Below, one piece after another: positions 17,255-26,575 of a stretch of DNA of 64,000 bases. The stretch comes from UBA2336 sp964404445. Lineage in GTDB: Bacteria; Bacteroidota; Bacteroidia; Cytophagales; Cyclobacteriaceae. How positions within the stretch are numbered: position 1 is the first letter of the stretch; every line of letters starts with the position of its first letter. Under the pieces are notes generated by a model. The model searched no databases. It saw only the letters and a program-made list of their open reading frames with translations, and was not told the DNA's origin. The DNA lies in assembly GCA_964404445.1 (NCBI GenBank), contig CAYOJW010000003.1, positions 636,217 through 700,216 on the forward strand, read 5' to 3'. The translations under genes and the position numbers were made by a program.

Positions 17255-18817
17255 ATGAAAAAATCATCTACACTTGTAAAGAATGCCATTGGCCGCGAAG
17301 TGCCAACAGAAGTAAACGGCAAAGCTGTTATTCCCTATAAAGGAGTTGGTCAGCATAAGCCCGATGGCCGAAAGCATGGCCCGCGTATTTCTTCATGTGT
17401 TGATTATCCCGAAGACGGAAATAAATTGGTTTCTACGTTAAAGGAAGCACTTATTAAATCCGGCTTGCGCGATGGTATGACTATCTCTACACATCACCAT
17501 TTCCGTAACGGTGATGTGATAGCCGTTCAGATTTTTGAGATTGCCGCAGCGTTGGGTGTTAAAAACTTAGTGTGGTTTCCATCCGCTTCGTTTGAATGCC
17601 ATGCTCCTTTAATCAAATACCTCGAAGACGGAACCATCCATCACATCGAAGGAAGCATGAACGGGCAGCTTGGCAGATTTACATCAGAAGGGAAGATGAA
17701 AGGTGTAGGCGTGTTGCGTTCACATGGAGGGCGTTACCAGGCCGTGCAGGATGGCGAAGTTGAAATTGATATAGCTGTGATTGCAGCACCAACGGCCGAT
17801 TTTTTTGGTAATGCAAATGGGGTAGAAGGTGCGGCAGCCTGCGGACTGTTGGGTTTTGCGTTGGCTGATTCGCAGTATGCCGATAAAGTAATCGTGGTAA
17901 CAGATAACGTGGTTCCGTTTCCGTGCGTACCGTGGCAGATACAAGGCAATTATGTTGATTATGTTGTGAAAGTTGAACAGGTTGGTATCCCTTCTAAAAT
18001 TGTATCGGGTACAACCGAGATAACCAAAAGCCCTGATCGTTTGTTTTTGGCAGAAATGACTGCCAGATTTTGTGAAGCTGCAGGTATTGTTCGTGATGGT
18101 TTTTCGTTTCAGGCCGGTGCAGGCGGAACGTCACTCTCCATAGGTATTTACTTTGCCGAAATGTTAAAGGCAAAAGGTATGAAAGCGAGGTTTGCACGTG
18201 GCGGAAGCAATAAATACTTAGTGAATATGCTGGAAGAGGAGTTGGTCGAATATATTTTAGACGGACAAACATTTGATTTAGATGGTGTCCGGTCTATGCG
18301 CGACAACCCGAGGCACGTTAATACAAGTCCGTTTACAAGTTATAACTATCATGGCAAAGGTAATTTCGCCTCGATGTTAGATGTGGTTATTCTCGGAGCA
18401 ACCGAAGTAGATGTAAACTTCAATGCGAATGTGGTTACGCATTCGGATGGTGTGTTGCTTCACGGCATTGGCGGATGGCAAAATTGTTTATTTGCAAAAT
18501 GTACCATTCTTCCGATTCCGTTATTCAGAGATCGTATTCCGGTTATCCGCGATGAAGTAACAACAATATGCGGCCCCGGTGAGTTGATTGATGTAATTGT
18601 TACCGAGCGCGGCATAGCTATTAACCCGTTGCGTACCGACCTTATTGAGAAAACCAAAAACAGCGGCTTGCCAATCAAAACTATTCAGGAGTTAAAAGCC
18701 GAAGCCGATAAGATTTGTGGCGTACCTGCCAAACAAAAATTTGACGATACCATTGTAGCAGTTGTAAAATGGGTTGACGGCACTGTATTGGATGTGGTGC
18801 GTAAGGTTGAGGGGTGA
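17255..18817 (+). CDS. citF: Citrate lyase alpha subunit (citrate:acyl-ACP transferase)
   Basis: This 520-residue protein is citrate lyase alpha, which exchanges acetate for citrate on the CitD prosthetic group. It starts at MKKSSTLVKNAIGREVP (17255), the usual CitF N-terminus; an upstream in-frame start would overlap citDE and adds nothing recognisable. Typical segments are YKGVGQHKPDGRKHGPRI (about 26-43), TISTHHHFRNGD (about 78-89), GSMNGQLGRF, CVPWQIQGNYVDYVV and a C-terminal TERGIAINP. Length fits the family. It ends the transporter-citDE-citF operon; a strong terminator follows. Confidence 0.93.
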   Translation: MKKSSTLVKNAIGREVPTEVNGKAVIPYKGVGQHKPDGRKHGPRISSCVDYPEDGNKLVSTLKEALIKSGLRDGMTISTHHHFRNGDVIAVQIFEIAAALGVKNLVWFPSASFECHAPLIKYLEDGTIHHIEGSMNGQLGRFTSEGKMKGVGVLRSHGGRYQAVQDGEVEIDIAVIAAPTADFFGNANGVEGAAACGLLGFALADSQYADKVIVVTDNVVPFPCVPWQIQGNYVDYVVKVEQVGIPSKIVSGTTEITKSPDRLFLAEMTARFCEAAGIVRDGFSFQAGAGGTSLSIGIYFAEMLKAKGMKARFARGGSNKYLVNMLEEELVEYILDGQTFDLDGVRSMRDNPRHVNTSPFTSYNYHGKGNFASMLDVVILGATEVDVNFNANVVTHSDGVLLHGIGGWQNCLFAKCTILPIPLFRDRIPVIRDEVTTICGPGELIDVIVTERGIAINPLRTDLIEKTKNSGLPIKTIQELKAEADKICGVPAKQKFDDTIVAVVKWVDGTVLDVVRKVEG

Positions 18818-18847
18818 CTTATACGAGCGGTACAGTAACCTTATCCG

Positions 18848-18873
18848 AAAGACTGCATCTTGCAGTCTTTTTA
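18848..18873 (+). terminator. Intrinsic terminator after citF
   Basis: AAAGACTGCA and TGCAGTCTTT form a 10-bp perfect stem with a TCT loop, extending into a T-run. It closes the citrate operon 31 bases after the citF stop. Confidence 0.9.
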
Positions 18874-19030
18874 GTTTTAAGACATGTTTCTAAAAGGTAA
18901 AAATCGGTAAGTATTCTGGTGTCGTTCCCTGCACACCGCTATCGATTTCTAAAATTTGGCTGGGAGAATAGGAGGGGTTTGATTCAATTGTGTTTATGTC
19001 AAATTAGCAACTAATTATCTGTTTAAAAAA

Positions 19031-19088
19031 TTGATTATCAGTTAAATAACTAGATTTTAGTTATTTTATAATTACTGAAATTAATCAA
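19031..19088. promoter_or_regulatory. AT-rich hyphenated inverted repeat upstream of the ribose locus
   Basis: The core is AAATAACTA (19044-19052) and TAGTTATTT (19058-19066), perfect 9-base arms separated by 5 bases. Outer matching arms TTGATTA/TAATCAA and CAGT/ACTG extend the symmetry to 58 bases. It lies just upstream of the candidate promoter in the 340-base gap before rbsK and could be an activator or repressor site. Nothing else was recognised between the citF terminator and this element. Confidence 0.45.
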
Positions 19089-19090
19089 TT

Positions 19091-19126
19091 TTTGGATAAT
19101 TCAATCGTTTGAAGTGCATACGTTTG
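19091..19126 (+). promoter_or_regulatory. Promoter of the ribokinase-SusCD operon with central dyad
   Basis: TTTG (19091-19094) and TACGTTTG (19119-19126, matching TAnnTTTG) flank the dyad TTCAATCGTTTGAA (19100-19113). The 9-mer CGTTTGAAG occurs twice, 15 bases apart. The predicted 5' leader is about 25 bases. The layout is nearly the same as the promoter at 14427-14462. Confidence 0.55.
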
Positions 19127-19156
19127 AAGCATACTCCACGCGAAAAAGTATTCTGC

Positions 19157-20074
19157 ATGAAAAAAATAATAGTAATCGGAAGTTGTAACACCGACATGGT
19201 GATTAAAACCGACAGGCTTCCAACACCAGGCGAAACGGTATTAGGAGGAACATTTCTGATGAATGCCGGGGGCAAGGGCGCTAACCAGGCCGTTACCGCT
19301 GCACGACAGGGCGGTCGGGTAACGCTCATTTCAAAAACCGGTAACGATGTATTCGGCAAACAATCGGTTGAGCTTTACAACTCGGAAGGTATCAACACCG
19401 ATTACATATTTTCTGATCCTAAAAACCCTTCAGGCGTGGCATTGATTACGGTCGATTCGCACGGTGAGAATTGTATCGTGGTTGCTTCAGGGGCAAACGG
19501 CAGTTTATCACCGGACGATATTGAGAGTGCAAAGGCGGAAATCGAGAGTGGAAGTTTCATATTAATGCAGCTCGAAATCCCGATTGAAACCGTAGAGTAT
19601 GCGGCAGAATTGGCTAACAAAAAAGGAATTCCGGTAATTCTGAATCCGGCACCAGCCAGAACATTATCTGAAAAACTATTGAAATGCCTATATGTAATCA
19701 CACCCAATGAACACGAAGCGGAAATGCTTTCGGGCGTAAAGGTTACCGATTGGGACAGTGCCAAAAAAGCTGCCGATGTAATCAGCGAGAAGGGAGTTGA
19801 TAACGTGGTGATAACCATGGGAGCGCAAGGCGCTTTTGTAAAAGAGAAAGACCAATACTACACCGTAGAGGCTACACACGTAACGGCCATCGATACAACT
19901 GCTGCAGGCGATTCGTTCAGCGGTGCGTTTTGTGTTGGCCTGGCTGAAGGAAAATCAATACTTGATGCGGTTAAAACCGCAACACGTGTTGCCGCTATCA
20001 CGGTTACGCGAATGGGGGCGCAATCGTCCATTCCATTCAGGAACGAACTAACATTATTGGAAGTAGAAAACTAA
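19157..20074 (+). CDS. rbsK: Ribokinase (PfkB family)
   Basis: This 305-residue sugar kinase matches ribokinase, which phosphorylates D-ribose to ribose 5-phosphate for the pentose phosphate pathway. Visible signatures are GSCNTDMVIKTDRLPTPGET (N-terminal substrate lid region), GGKGANQAVTAARQGG (PfkB motif 1, about 39-54) and TTAAGDSFSGAFCVGLAEG (PfkB motif 2 with the catalytic Asp, about 250-268). The start MKKIIVIGS at 19157 fits the family; the longer frame runs into the promoter. It is the first gene of the SusCD locus, 15 bases ahead of susC, which strongly suggests that ribose is the sugar released by the pathway. Confidence 0.93.
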   Translation: MKKIIVIGSCNTDMVIKTDRLPTPGETVLGGTFLMNAGGKGANQAVTAARQGGRVTLISKTGNDVFGKQSVELYNSEGINTDYIFSDPKNPSGVALITVDSHGENCIVVASGANGSLSPDDIESAKAEIESGSFILMQLEIPIETVEYAAELANKKGIPVILNPAPARTLSEKLLKCLYVITPNEHEAEMLSGVKVTDWDSAKKAADVISEKGVDNVVITMGAQGAFVKEKDQYYTVEATHVTAIDTTAAGDSFSGAFCVGLAEGKSILDAVKTATRVAAITVTRMGAQSSIPFRNELTLLEVEN

Positions 20075-20089
20075 AACGTGGGCGTTGCT

Positions 20090-23041
20090 ATGAAATCAAA
20101 CTTTAGCTATTCTGTTTTTAAAGGCTCACTTGTGCGGGTTTTGGGTGCTGTACTGTTGGTATTAACTATTCAAAGTACAGTACAGGCACAAACCATAGAA
20201 GTTACCGGCACCGTAAGAGATAAGGCTACACGCGAAGTCTTGCCGGGCGTTAGTGTAAGTGTAAAAGGAACACAGTCGGGTACGATGACGGATGCCGATG
20301 GTAAGTATGCCGTAAATGTACAGCCGGGTGCTACCCTCGTGTTCTCATTTATCAGTTATGAAACAACTGAGGTAGCAGTCGGGAATAATACAATAATTAA
20401 TGTTGATTTGGTTGAAGCTGTTACCACGTTAGAGGAGGTAGTCATGATCGGTTACGGTACATCAACCAAAAAGGAAATTACCGGTGCAGTAACATCGTTA
20501 AAAGAAAAGGACTTTAATACGGGTACGTTCAATGACCCAATGGGTTTAGTGCAGGGAAAAGTAGCCGGGCTGTCAATCACTAAACCAAACGGTGCCGACC
20601 CTATGGCCGGGTATCAGATTTTATTGCGTGGAACCAATACGCTTACCTCCGGTCAGGGACCGCTGATCATTATGGATGGTGTAATCGGTGCAGATTTAAA
20701 GAACATCAACTTTCAGGATGTCGAGTCTATTGATGTGTTGAAAGACGGCTCAGCCGCAGCGATATACGGAACACGCGGTACCAATGGCGTAATAATTATC
20801 ACAACCAAGTCAGCCAAGTCAGGCAAGGGAATCTTTGAATATTCTGCGCAGGTTTCCACGCAAGTAGCGCCTCGCGGGGTGCAAAACTTAAATGCCAAAG
20901 AATTTAAAAATGCCGTTGAAACATACAGACCCGATTTAGCCGCAGGAAGTCTTTTTGGAAGTGAAACTGATTGGTTTGATGAGATCACCCGCGATACCCC
21001 GATCAGTTATCAGCAAAATGTTGCACTTTCGGGCGGAACCGATAAGTTTTCGCACCGTACATCGTTAACCCACAGCATAGATCAGGGCTTGCTTTTAAAT
21101 AATGAATCGAGGCGCATCCTGTTCAAGACAAACATTCAGCAAAAAGTTATTGACGACAGGCTTACGTTGAATTTTAACTTAACCAATAATATGCGCAGCT
21201 ATAAGCCTGCAAACTATGATGTCTTTCGTCAGGCTTTTATTCAAAACCCGACCCAGCCGGTTTACGAGAATTCAGACCCAAGTACAGGCGGATATTCATA
21301 CAGACAGGGGTTAGAATATTACAACCCGGTTGCCATGCTGAAAGAGCGGAGCCGCGATGGTGAAACAAACGACATTGTATTGAACTTGCGGGCAACTCTT
21401 AAAATTACCGATAACCTTAACTGGGATAATTTCATCTCAACACAGCGGTCGGAGTGGGAAGAAAATTCTTATAAAACACGGTACTACCCTACCACGCTGG
21501 GCAGAGGGGAAGCCGAAATTGGTAACGGCAGGAGTATCAATAACCAGTTTGAAAGCATATTTAACTACGATACATCGTTTGGCGACCATAATCTTCAGGC
21601 CGTGGCCGGGTACGCTTTTCAGGAGTTTGAGCAAAGCAACTCGTATATGGGAAATTCCCGGTTCGATACGGATGTTTTCCTTTATAATAATATTGGTGTA
21701 GGCGCTTCATTGGTAGGCGGCACTGCTGACATGAGCTCGGGCAAACAATCCAGCAGGCTTATAGCTTTGTTTGGCAGGGTGGCTTACAATTATAAAGAAA
21801 AATATCTCGTATCTGTTTCGCTCAGAAGAGAAGGTTCTTCAAAATTTGGCGATAACTATAAATGGGGCTTGTTTCCTGCGGTAAGTGTGGGTTGGAGATT
21901 GAACGAGGAAGCATTTATGGAAAATGTAACATGGATAAGCGATTTAAAGTTACGGGCAGGCTATGGGGTTACGGGTAACCAGGATTTTGCCCCTTATCAA
22001 TCACTAATTTTATTGGAGCGGGTTGGCAGCTTGTTTTATAACCAGGAATGGATCACTTCGTTCGGGCCCGGGCAAAACCCAAACCCGAACCTGCGTTGGG
22101 AAAAGAAGAAAGAATTTAATGCAGGTGTTGATTTTTCGGTACTGAACAAACGGTTGAGGGGAAGTATTGAATTTTACCAAAGAAAAGCAGAAGACCTACT
22201 TTGGAGATTTGATGTATCGGTTCCGCCCTATCTTTATAACAAATTGTTTACCAATGTAGGCACTATCAGCAACACAGGTATTGAAATTACCCTGAACAGC
22301 CAGTTGATAAAGAAAGGGAATTTTCAGTGGAACGCTACGCTAACCGGCAGCCATAACAAAAACAAGTTGGTTAAAATATCCAATGGTGAGTTCCCCAGAA
22401 CATCTTACCCATGGGCTACTACATCGGGCATACTTGTTACCTACACCCAACGCATTCAGGAAGGACAAGCATTGGGAACTTTTTTCGGGCCTGTTTGGCT
22501 CGGGGTTGATGAGTATGGCAATGATGTGTTCAAAAATCAAAACCCGGTTGGTCAGGTTGATGAAACTAAATGGGAAGATATTGGGAACGCAAACCCTTTG
22601 GCAACACTTGGGTGGAGCAATGATTTCACCTATAAAAACTGGAGCCTCAATGTAAACTTTCGTGCAGGCATAGGGGGTAAGGTGTTAAACTTATACCGCC
22701 TTTATTACGAGTCGTGGCAGCGTATGGGGCTTACCAACATTGTGCATACACAATATGAAAACCCGGAGTTTTCAGGAAGTATTGTTTACTCTTCAAAATA
22801 TGTAGAAGACGCAACATTTCTCAAGCTCGACAACGTTACACTTGCGTACAATTTTAACATGAACTCGAAATACATCTCACGCTTAAATGTATTCGGCTCA
22901 GCTCAAAATGTTTTTTGGATTACCGGATATAAAGGGATAGACCCTGAAGTGAGCCTTTCCGGCCTTGAGCCGGGTATTGACAGGCCATCCTATTACCCAA
23001 GAACCACCAGCATTACAGTTGGCATAAATGCAACATTTTAA
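20090..23041 (+). CDS. SusC/RagA family TonB-linked outer-membrane transporter
   Basis: This protein has about 983 residues. A signal peptide (MKSNFSYSVFKGS..VQAQ) is followed by a carboxypeptidase-regulatory-like domain (TGTVRDKATREVLPGVSVSV, about 41-60), the SusC-type TonB box region with EEVVMIGYGT (about 120-129), a plug domain containing IIMDGVIG and SIDVLKDGSAAAIYGTRG, and a C-terminal beta-barrel ending in TSITVGINATF with the terminal aromatic residue expected for outer-membrane insertion. With the SusD-like lipoprotein downstream it would bind and import an oligomer across the outer membrane. I prefer the ATG at 20090 to the GTG four codons upstream. Confidence 0.95.
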   Translation: MKSNFSYSVFKGSLVRVLGAVLLVLTIQSTVQAQTIEVTGTVRDKATREVLPGVSVSVKGTQSGTMTDADGKYAVNVQPGATLVFSFISYETTEVAVGNNTIINVDLVEAVTTLEEVVMIGYGTSTKKEITGAVTSLKEKDFNTGTFNDPMGLVQGKVAGLSITKPNGADPMAGYQILLRGTNTLTSGQGPLIIMDGVIGADLKNINFQDVESIDVLKDGSAAAIYGTRGTNGVIIITTKSAKSGKGIFEYSAQVSTQVAPRGVQNLNAKEFKNAVETYRPDLAAGSLFGSETDWFDEITRDTPISYQQNVALSGGTDKFSHRTSLTHSIDQGLLLNNESRRILFKTNIQQKVIDDRLTLNFNLTNNMRSYKPANYDVFRQAFIQNPTQPVYENSDPSTGGYSYRQGLEYYNPVAMLKERSRDGETNDIVLNLRATLKITDNLNWDNFISTQRSEWEENSYKTRYYPTTLGRGEAEIGNGRSINNQFESIFNYDTSFGDHNLQAVAGYAFQEFEQSNSYMGNSRFDTDVFLYNNIGVGASLVGGTADMSSGKQSSRLIALFGRVAYNYKEKYLVSVSLRREGSSKFGDNYKWGLFPAVSVGWRLNEEAFMENVTWISDLKLRAGYGVTGNQDFAPYQSLILLERVGSLFYNQEWITSFGPGQNPNPNLRWEKKKEFNAGVDFSVLNKRLRGSIEFYQRKAEDLLWRFDVSVPPYLYNKLFTNVGTISNTGIEITLNSQLIKKGNFQWNATLTGSHNKNKLVKISNGEFPRTSYPWATTSGILVTYTQRIQEGQALGTFFGPVWLGVDEYGNDVFKNQNPVGQVDETKWEDIGNANPLATLGWSNDFTYKNWSLNVNFRAGIGGKVLNLYRLYYESWQRMGLTNIVHTQYENPEFSGSIVYSSKYVEDATFLKLDNVTLAYNFNMNSKYISRLNVFGSAQNVFWITGYKGIDPEVSLSGLEPGIDRPSYYPRTTSITVGINATF

Positions 23042-23050
23042 AAGGTAAAG

Positions 23051-24574
23051 ATGAACATTATGAAAAAGCACATCATTAAATCCGTACCCGCTATCGTATT
23101 GGTCTTCTTAACGGTTTCCTGTTTTGATCTTTCGGAAAATGTATATTCAAAAATTCCGGTTGAAAATTTTTTTCGTAACGAAAGGGACATTATTGCGTAC
23201 GCTGGCCGTGCCTACATAGGGCTTCAGCCGTTCCCGGAAGAGCAACGCCTTTGGTCGCTGGGTCAAAATGCTTCTGACGAAATGGCGATCCCGGCAAAAG
23301 ATAACAACGAGTGGAAGGAAGGCGACCGGTGGCAGGTTATCGATAAGCACACGCTTGGTAGCTCTACGGCAACAAATAAAATTCTGACACAAGCATGGGA
23401 TATGGTTTTTCAGGGTATCTCGGCGTGTAACGAAATCTTATTGGTTCTTTCGCCAATTGAATTTGAAAATAAAGCACGTGTAATTGCAGAGATCAAAGTT
23501 TTACGAGCCTTCTATTACTATTGGGCATTAGATTATTGGGGAAATGTTCCGTTCTCGATAGTGTACGGAAGCAAAGAATTACCCGAACAAAAGAACAGGC
23601 AGTTTATTTATGATTTTATCATTGAAGAAATTGAAAGCAACCTCGATGAGTTACAGGAGTTGCCCAATGCCGAATATTATGGTCGTGTAACCAAGCCAAT
23701 GGCCTATATGTTGTTGGCAAAAATGTACATTAATGCGCAGGAGTGGGTCGGACAAAATAAGTTTGCCGAAGCCGTAGCTGCCTGCGATAATATCATAGCC
23801 CTGAATGCCTACCAAATTGAAGACGACTATTTTGCAAACTTTAAAGTTCATAACGAAGGGTCAAAAGAGAACATATTCGTTATCCCTTACCACTCACAGC
23901 TTACCGATGAGCACTTCTATTGGGCACACTTAACGCTGAACGAAGCAAGTATGCCAACGTTTAATATGGCAGAAAAACCATGGGATGGATTTATTGTGCC
24001 CGAAGAGTTTTTTAACCGCTATGCTGTTAATGATTTAAGAAGAAACTCATTTCTCTTCGGCCAGCAGTATGATAAAAGCGGAAACCCGATTGTGGTAAAT
24101 GGCGAAAATTTCATCTATACACCAACCATTGTAAACTACCAGGCTCGAAAAAAATGGGAAGGTGTGCGGTGTGCCAAGTACGAATACCAGGAAGGGCTCA
24201 AGTACGATGTAGTAGATATGGAGAATGACTTCGTGCTCTTCCGCTATGCAGATGTACTGTACACCAAACTTGAAGCACTGCATCGGGGAGGCGGCTCGGT
24301 TGCCGGCTTTATCAACGATCCGGATCTACAAAAGATCAGAACACGCGCAGGTCTTGCCCCATATACCCCTGCAGATATTACCGATGTTGAATTATTAGAC
24401 GAACTCGGTCGTGAGTTTGCATGGGAAGGCCACAGACGCCAGGATCAAATTCGCTTTGGCGTGTGGGGAAATGCCTGGTGGGAAAAACCTGCATCAGGCC
24501 CTAACAAAAAGTTATTCCCGATACCCGCAAGCGCAATAGTAACAAACCCGAACCTGATACAAAACCCGGATTAA
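23051..24574 (+). CDS. SusD/RagB family surface glycan-binding lipoprotein
   Basis: This 507-residue lipoprotein (lipobox LTVSC, Cys24) has the SusD fold: the N-terminal YSKIPVENFFRNERD segment, the TPR-like helices around EIKVLRAFYYYWALDYWGNVP (about 137-157) and the C-terminal ELGREFAWEGHRRQDQIRFG (about 453-472) with the family end KLFPIPASAIVTNPNLIQNP. It caps the SusC barrel and sets substrate choice at the cell surface. It follows susC by 9 bases and its stop overlaps the next start (TAATG), so the operon is translationally coupled. Confidence 0.95.
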   Translation: MNIMKKHIIKSVPAIVLVFLTVSCFDLSENVYSKIPVENFFRNERDIIAYAGRAYIGLQPFPEEQRLWSLGQNASDEMAIPAKDNNEWKEGDRWQVIDKHTLGSSTATNKILTQAWDMVFQGISACNEILLVLSPIEFENKARVIAEIKVLRAFYYYWALDYWGNVPFSIVYGSKELPEQKNRQFIYDFIIEEIESNLDELQELPNAEYYGRVTKPMAYMLLAKMYINAQEWVGQNKFAEAVAACDNIIALNAYQIEDDYFANFKVHNEGSKENIFVIPYHSQLTDEHFYWAHLTLNEASMPTFNMAEKPWDGFIVPEEFFNRYAVNDLRRNSFLFGQQYDKSGNPIVVNGENFIYTPTIVNYQARKKWEGVRCAKYEYQEGLKYDVVDMENDFVLFRYADVLYTKLEALHRGGGSVAGFINDPDLQKIRTRAGLAPYTPADITDVELLDELGREFAWEGHRRQDQIRFGVWGNAWWEKPASGPNKKLFPIPASAIVTNPNLIQNPD

Positions 24575-26574
24575 TGCAATCTAAAATATCCATATCAATA
24601 ATAATCATAGCCTTTCTTTTTGCGGGGCAAAATACCTATGCGCAAAAGAAGACTATAACGAAGGCCGAACTGCGCGATAAAATTGCAGGCGCATGGATTG
24701 GTCAGATGATTGGTAACATTTACGGCCTGCCACACGAAAACAAATACATCAATGCACCGGGCGATGAAAGCAAATGGCCGTATGGCTATACCAAAAACTT
24801 AGATAAGCTAAAGCAATACAAGGGTGCGTTTTCGGATGATGATACCGATGTTGAGTATATGTATTTGCTCACCATGGAAAAATTCGGGTACGAACCCACA
24901 TACGAACAAATGCGTGAAGCGTGGATGTTTCATATCCGCGATCGTGTGTGGCTTGCTAACCGTGGGGCGTTGGGGTTGATGCACTTTGGGTTCACGCCTC
25001 CGTTTACAGGCGACAAAAACATTAACCCGCATTGGTTTCAAATCGACCCGCAGTTGATTAATGAAATATGGGCTTATACAGCGCCCGGTATGGTAAAGTA
25101 TGCCGCACAAAAATCAGACTGGGCGGCATTAATCACCAGTGATGAATGGGGCGCAGAGCCAACCGTACATTACGGGGCAATGTATGCTGCGGCATTTTTC
25201 GAGAAAGATGTACGCAAACTCATCGACATCGGGTTGAAAGAATTACCTGCGAATGGCCGCTATACGCAAACGATTCGTGATATGATAGCGCTGCATAAAA
25301 AATATCCCAACAAATGGCAGGATGCGTGGAAGGAAATGGCCGGGAAATATTATATCAACGAGCCTGACCTTACCAAAACAATCTGGAATGCAAATCTGAA
25401 TGGTGCGTGTGGCATTTTGGCGATGTTGTATGGCAATGGCGATTTTCAACGGACACTCGACTTGTCGTGTGCGATGGGCTTTGATGCCGACAACCAGGCT
25501 GCAACCGTAGCGGGTATTTTGGGCGTAATCAGCGGCTTGAAAGGATTGCCTGCCGATTTGTATTTACCGATTGAAGGCTGGACAAAACCGTTTAACGACA
25601 CCTATATTAACATTACCCGACACGAGCTGCCCGATGCAAGCATTAATGATATGATTGACAGAACGCTGGCTGTTACGCTTGATTTGGTTAAAGCTAAAGG
25701 CGGAAAGGTTTCAGGTAAAGCCGGTACCGAAAAAGTTACCATTAACACAACGGCAACATTTGATGTGCCGGTTGAATTTTATATTGGCCCTGCCGTGCGT
25801 ATGGAAGTAAACAAGCCTGTTGATTTTAATTTTTACAGCGATGCCAATAAAAAATATAACTGGAAACTCATTGGAGGTGAACTTCCGGTAGGTGTAACCT
25901 TTACCAACGGTAAACTTTCGGGTACACCAACTACACCCGGTAAGTATAACATTACTGTTCAGTTAGATAACGGCAAGAAATTTTTAAAGAAGAATTTCGA
26001 GTTGTTGGTTCGTTCCGAAAACATTGCATATAAAGCTTCTGCTGTGCTGGCAAACATTCAGCAGTTGAATGAAGGCGTAATTGATTCGGCATGGGTAACG
26101 TTTGGAAAATCGATGTACGCAAAAACTCCTGAAGTTATTCGCGATGGAAATATTTACGGAACAACAGGCTCGGTATTTTACAGTCTGGCAGCTAAAGCGA
26201 AACTTCCTAAAGTTGATTACTACGGGTATGAGTGGAAGGATGAACAATCGATAGATATGCTGGCGTTTTTTACAGGCGGTATGGAAGAGTTTGGCGGTTG
26301 GTTCACTTCGCTGAACGTTCAGTATAAAAACGGAGAAGGCAAATGGGTTCCGGTAGAGAAAATAGATATTAATCCGTATTTACCGAAAACGGATATTGTT
26401 TTCTTTCAGCCTCATTTTGTTGAGTATGTAATCAGCTTTAAGCCGATTAAAACAAAAGCCATACGCATTATTGGCGATGCGGCCATTCAAGATCACTGGC
26501 ATTTGTACACAAAGAATGTATCGGGATTTACATCTATCACGGAATTGAGTGTTTATAAATCAGAAAGTAAGTAG
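24574..26574 (+). CDS. Secreted ADP-ribosylglycohydrolase-family protein with Ig-like domain
   Basis: This 666-residue protein has a signal peptide (cleavage after TYAQ, about 24) and an ADP-ribosylglycohydrolase-type helical domain: DKIAGAWIGQMIGN (about 34-47), the metal motif SDDDTDVEYM (about 86-95) and FDADNQAATVAGILGV (about 302-317). Enzymes of this fold remove ADP-ribose or related ribosides using two Mg ions. Residues about 400-480 form a putative Ig/cadherin-like domain (GVTFTNGKLSGTPTTPGKYN), and the rest looks like a discoidin-type beta-sandwich. It is the first of three family members in tandem and the most divergent. The exact substrate is unknown; a periplasmic riboside hydrolase fits the ribokinase in the operon. 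Confidence 0.85.
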   Translation: MQSKISISIIIIAFLFAGQNTYAQKKTITKAELRDKIAGAWIGQMIGNIYGLPHENKYINAPGDESKWPYGYTKNLDKLKQYKGAFSDDDTDVEYMYLLTMEKFGYEPTYEQMREAWMFHIRDRVWLANRGALGLMHFGFTPPFTGDKNINPHWFQIDPQLINEIWAYTAPGMVKYAAQKSDWAALITSDEWGAEPTVHYGAMYAAAFFEKDVRKLIDIGLKELPANGRYTQTIRDMIALHKKYPNKWQDAWKEMAGKYYINEPDLTKTIWNANLNGACGILAMLYGNGDFQRTLDLSCAMGFDADNQAATVAGILGVISGLKGLPADLYLPIEGWTKPFNDTYINITRHELPDASINDMIDRTLAVTLDLVKAKGGKVSGKAGTEKVTINTTATFDVPVEFYIGPAVRMEVNKPVDFNFYSDANKKYNWKLIGGELPVGVTFTNGKLSGTPTTPGKYNITVQLDNGKKFLKKNFELLVRSENIAYKASAVLANIQQLNEGVIDSAWVTFGKSMYAKTPEVIRDGNIYGTTGSVFYSLAAKAKLPKVDYYGYEWKDEQSIDMLAFFTGGMEEFGGWFTSLNVQYKNGEGKWVPVEKIDINPYLPKTDIVFFQPHFVEYVISFKPIKTKAIRIIGDAAIQDHWHLYTKNVSGFTSITELSVYKSESK

Positions 26575-26575
26575 C

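Noticed and set aside
20713..20988. Minus-strand frame of 91 codons within susC
   Set aside because: Shadow of the plug domain coding sequence; no independent support.
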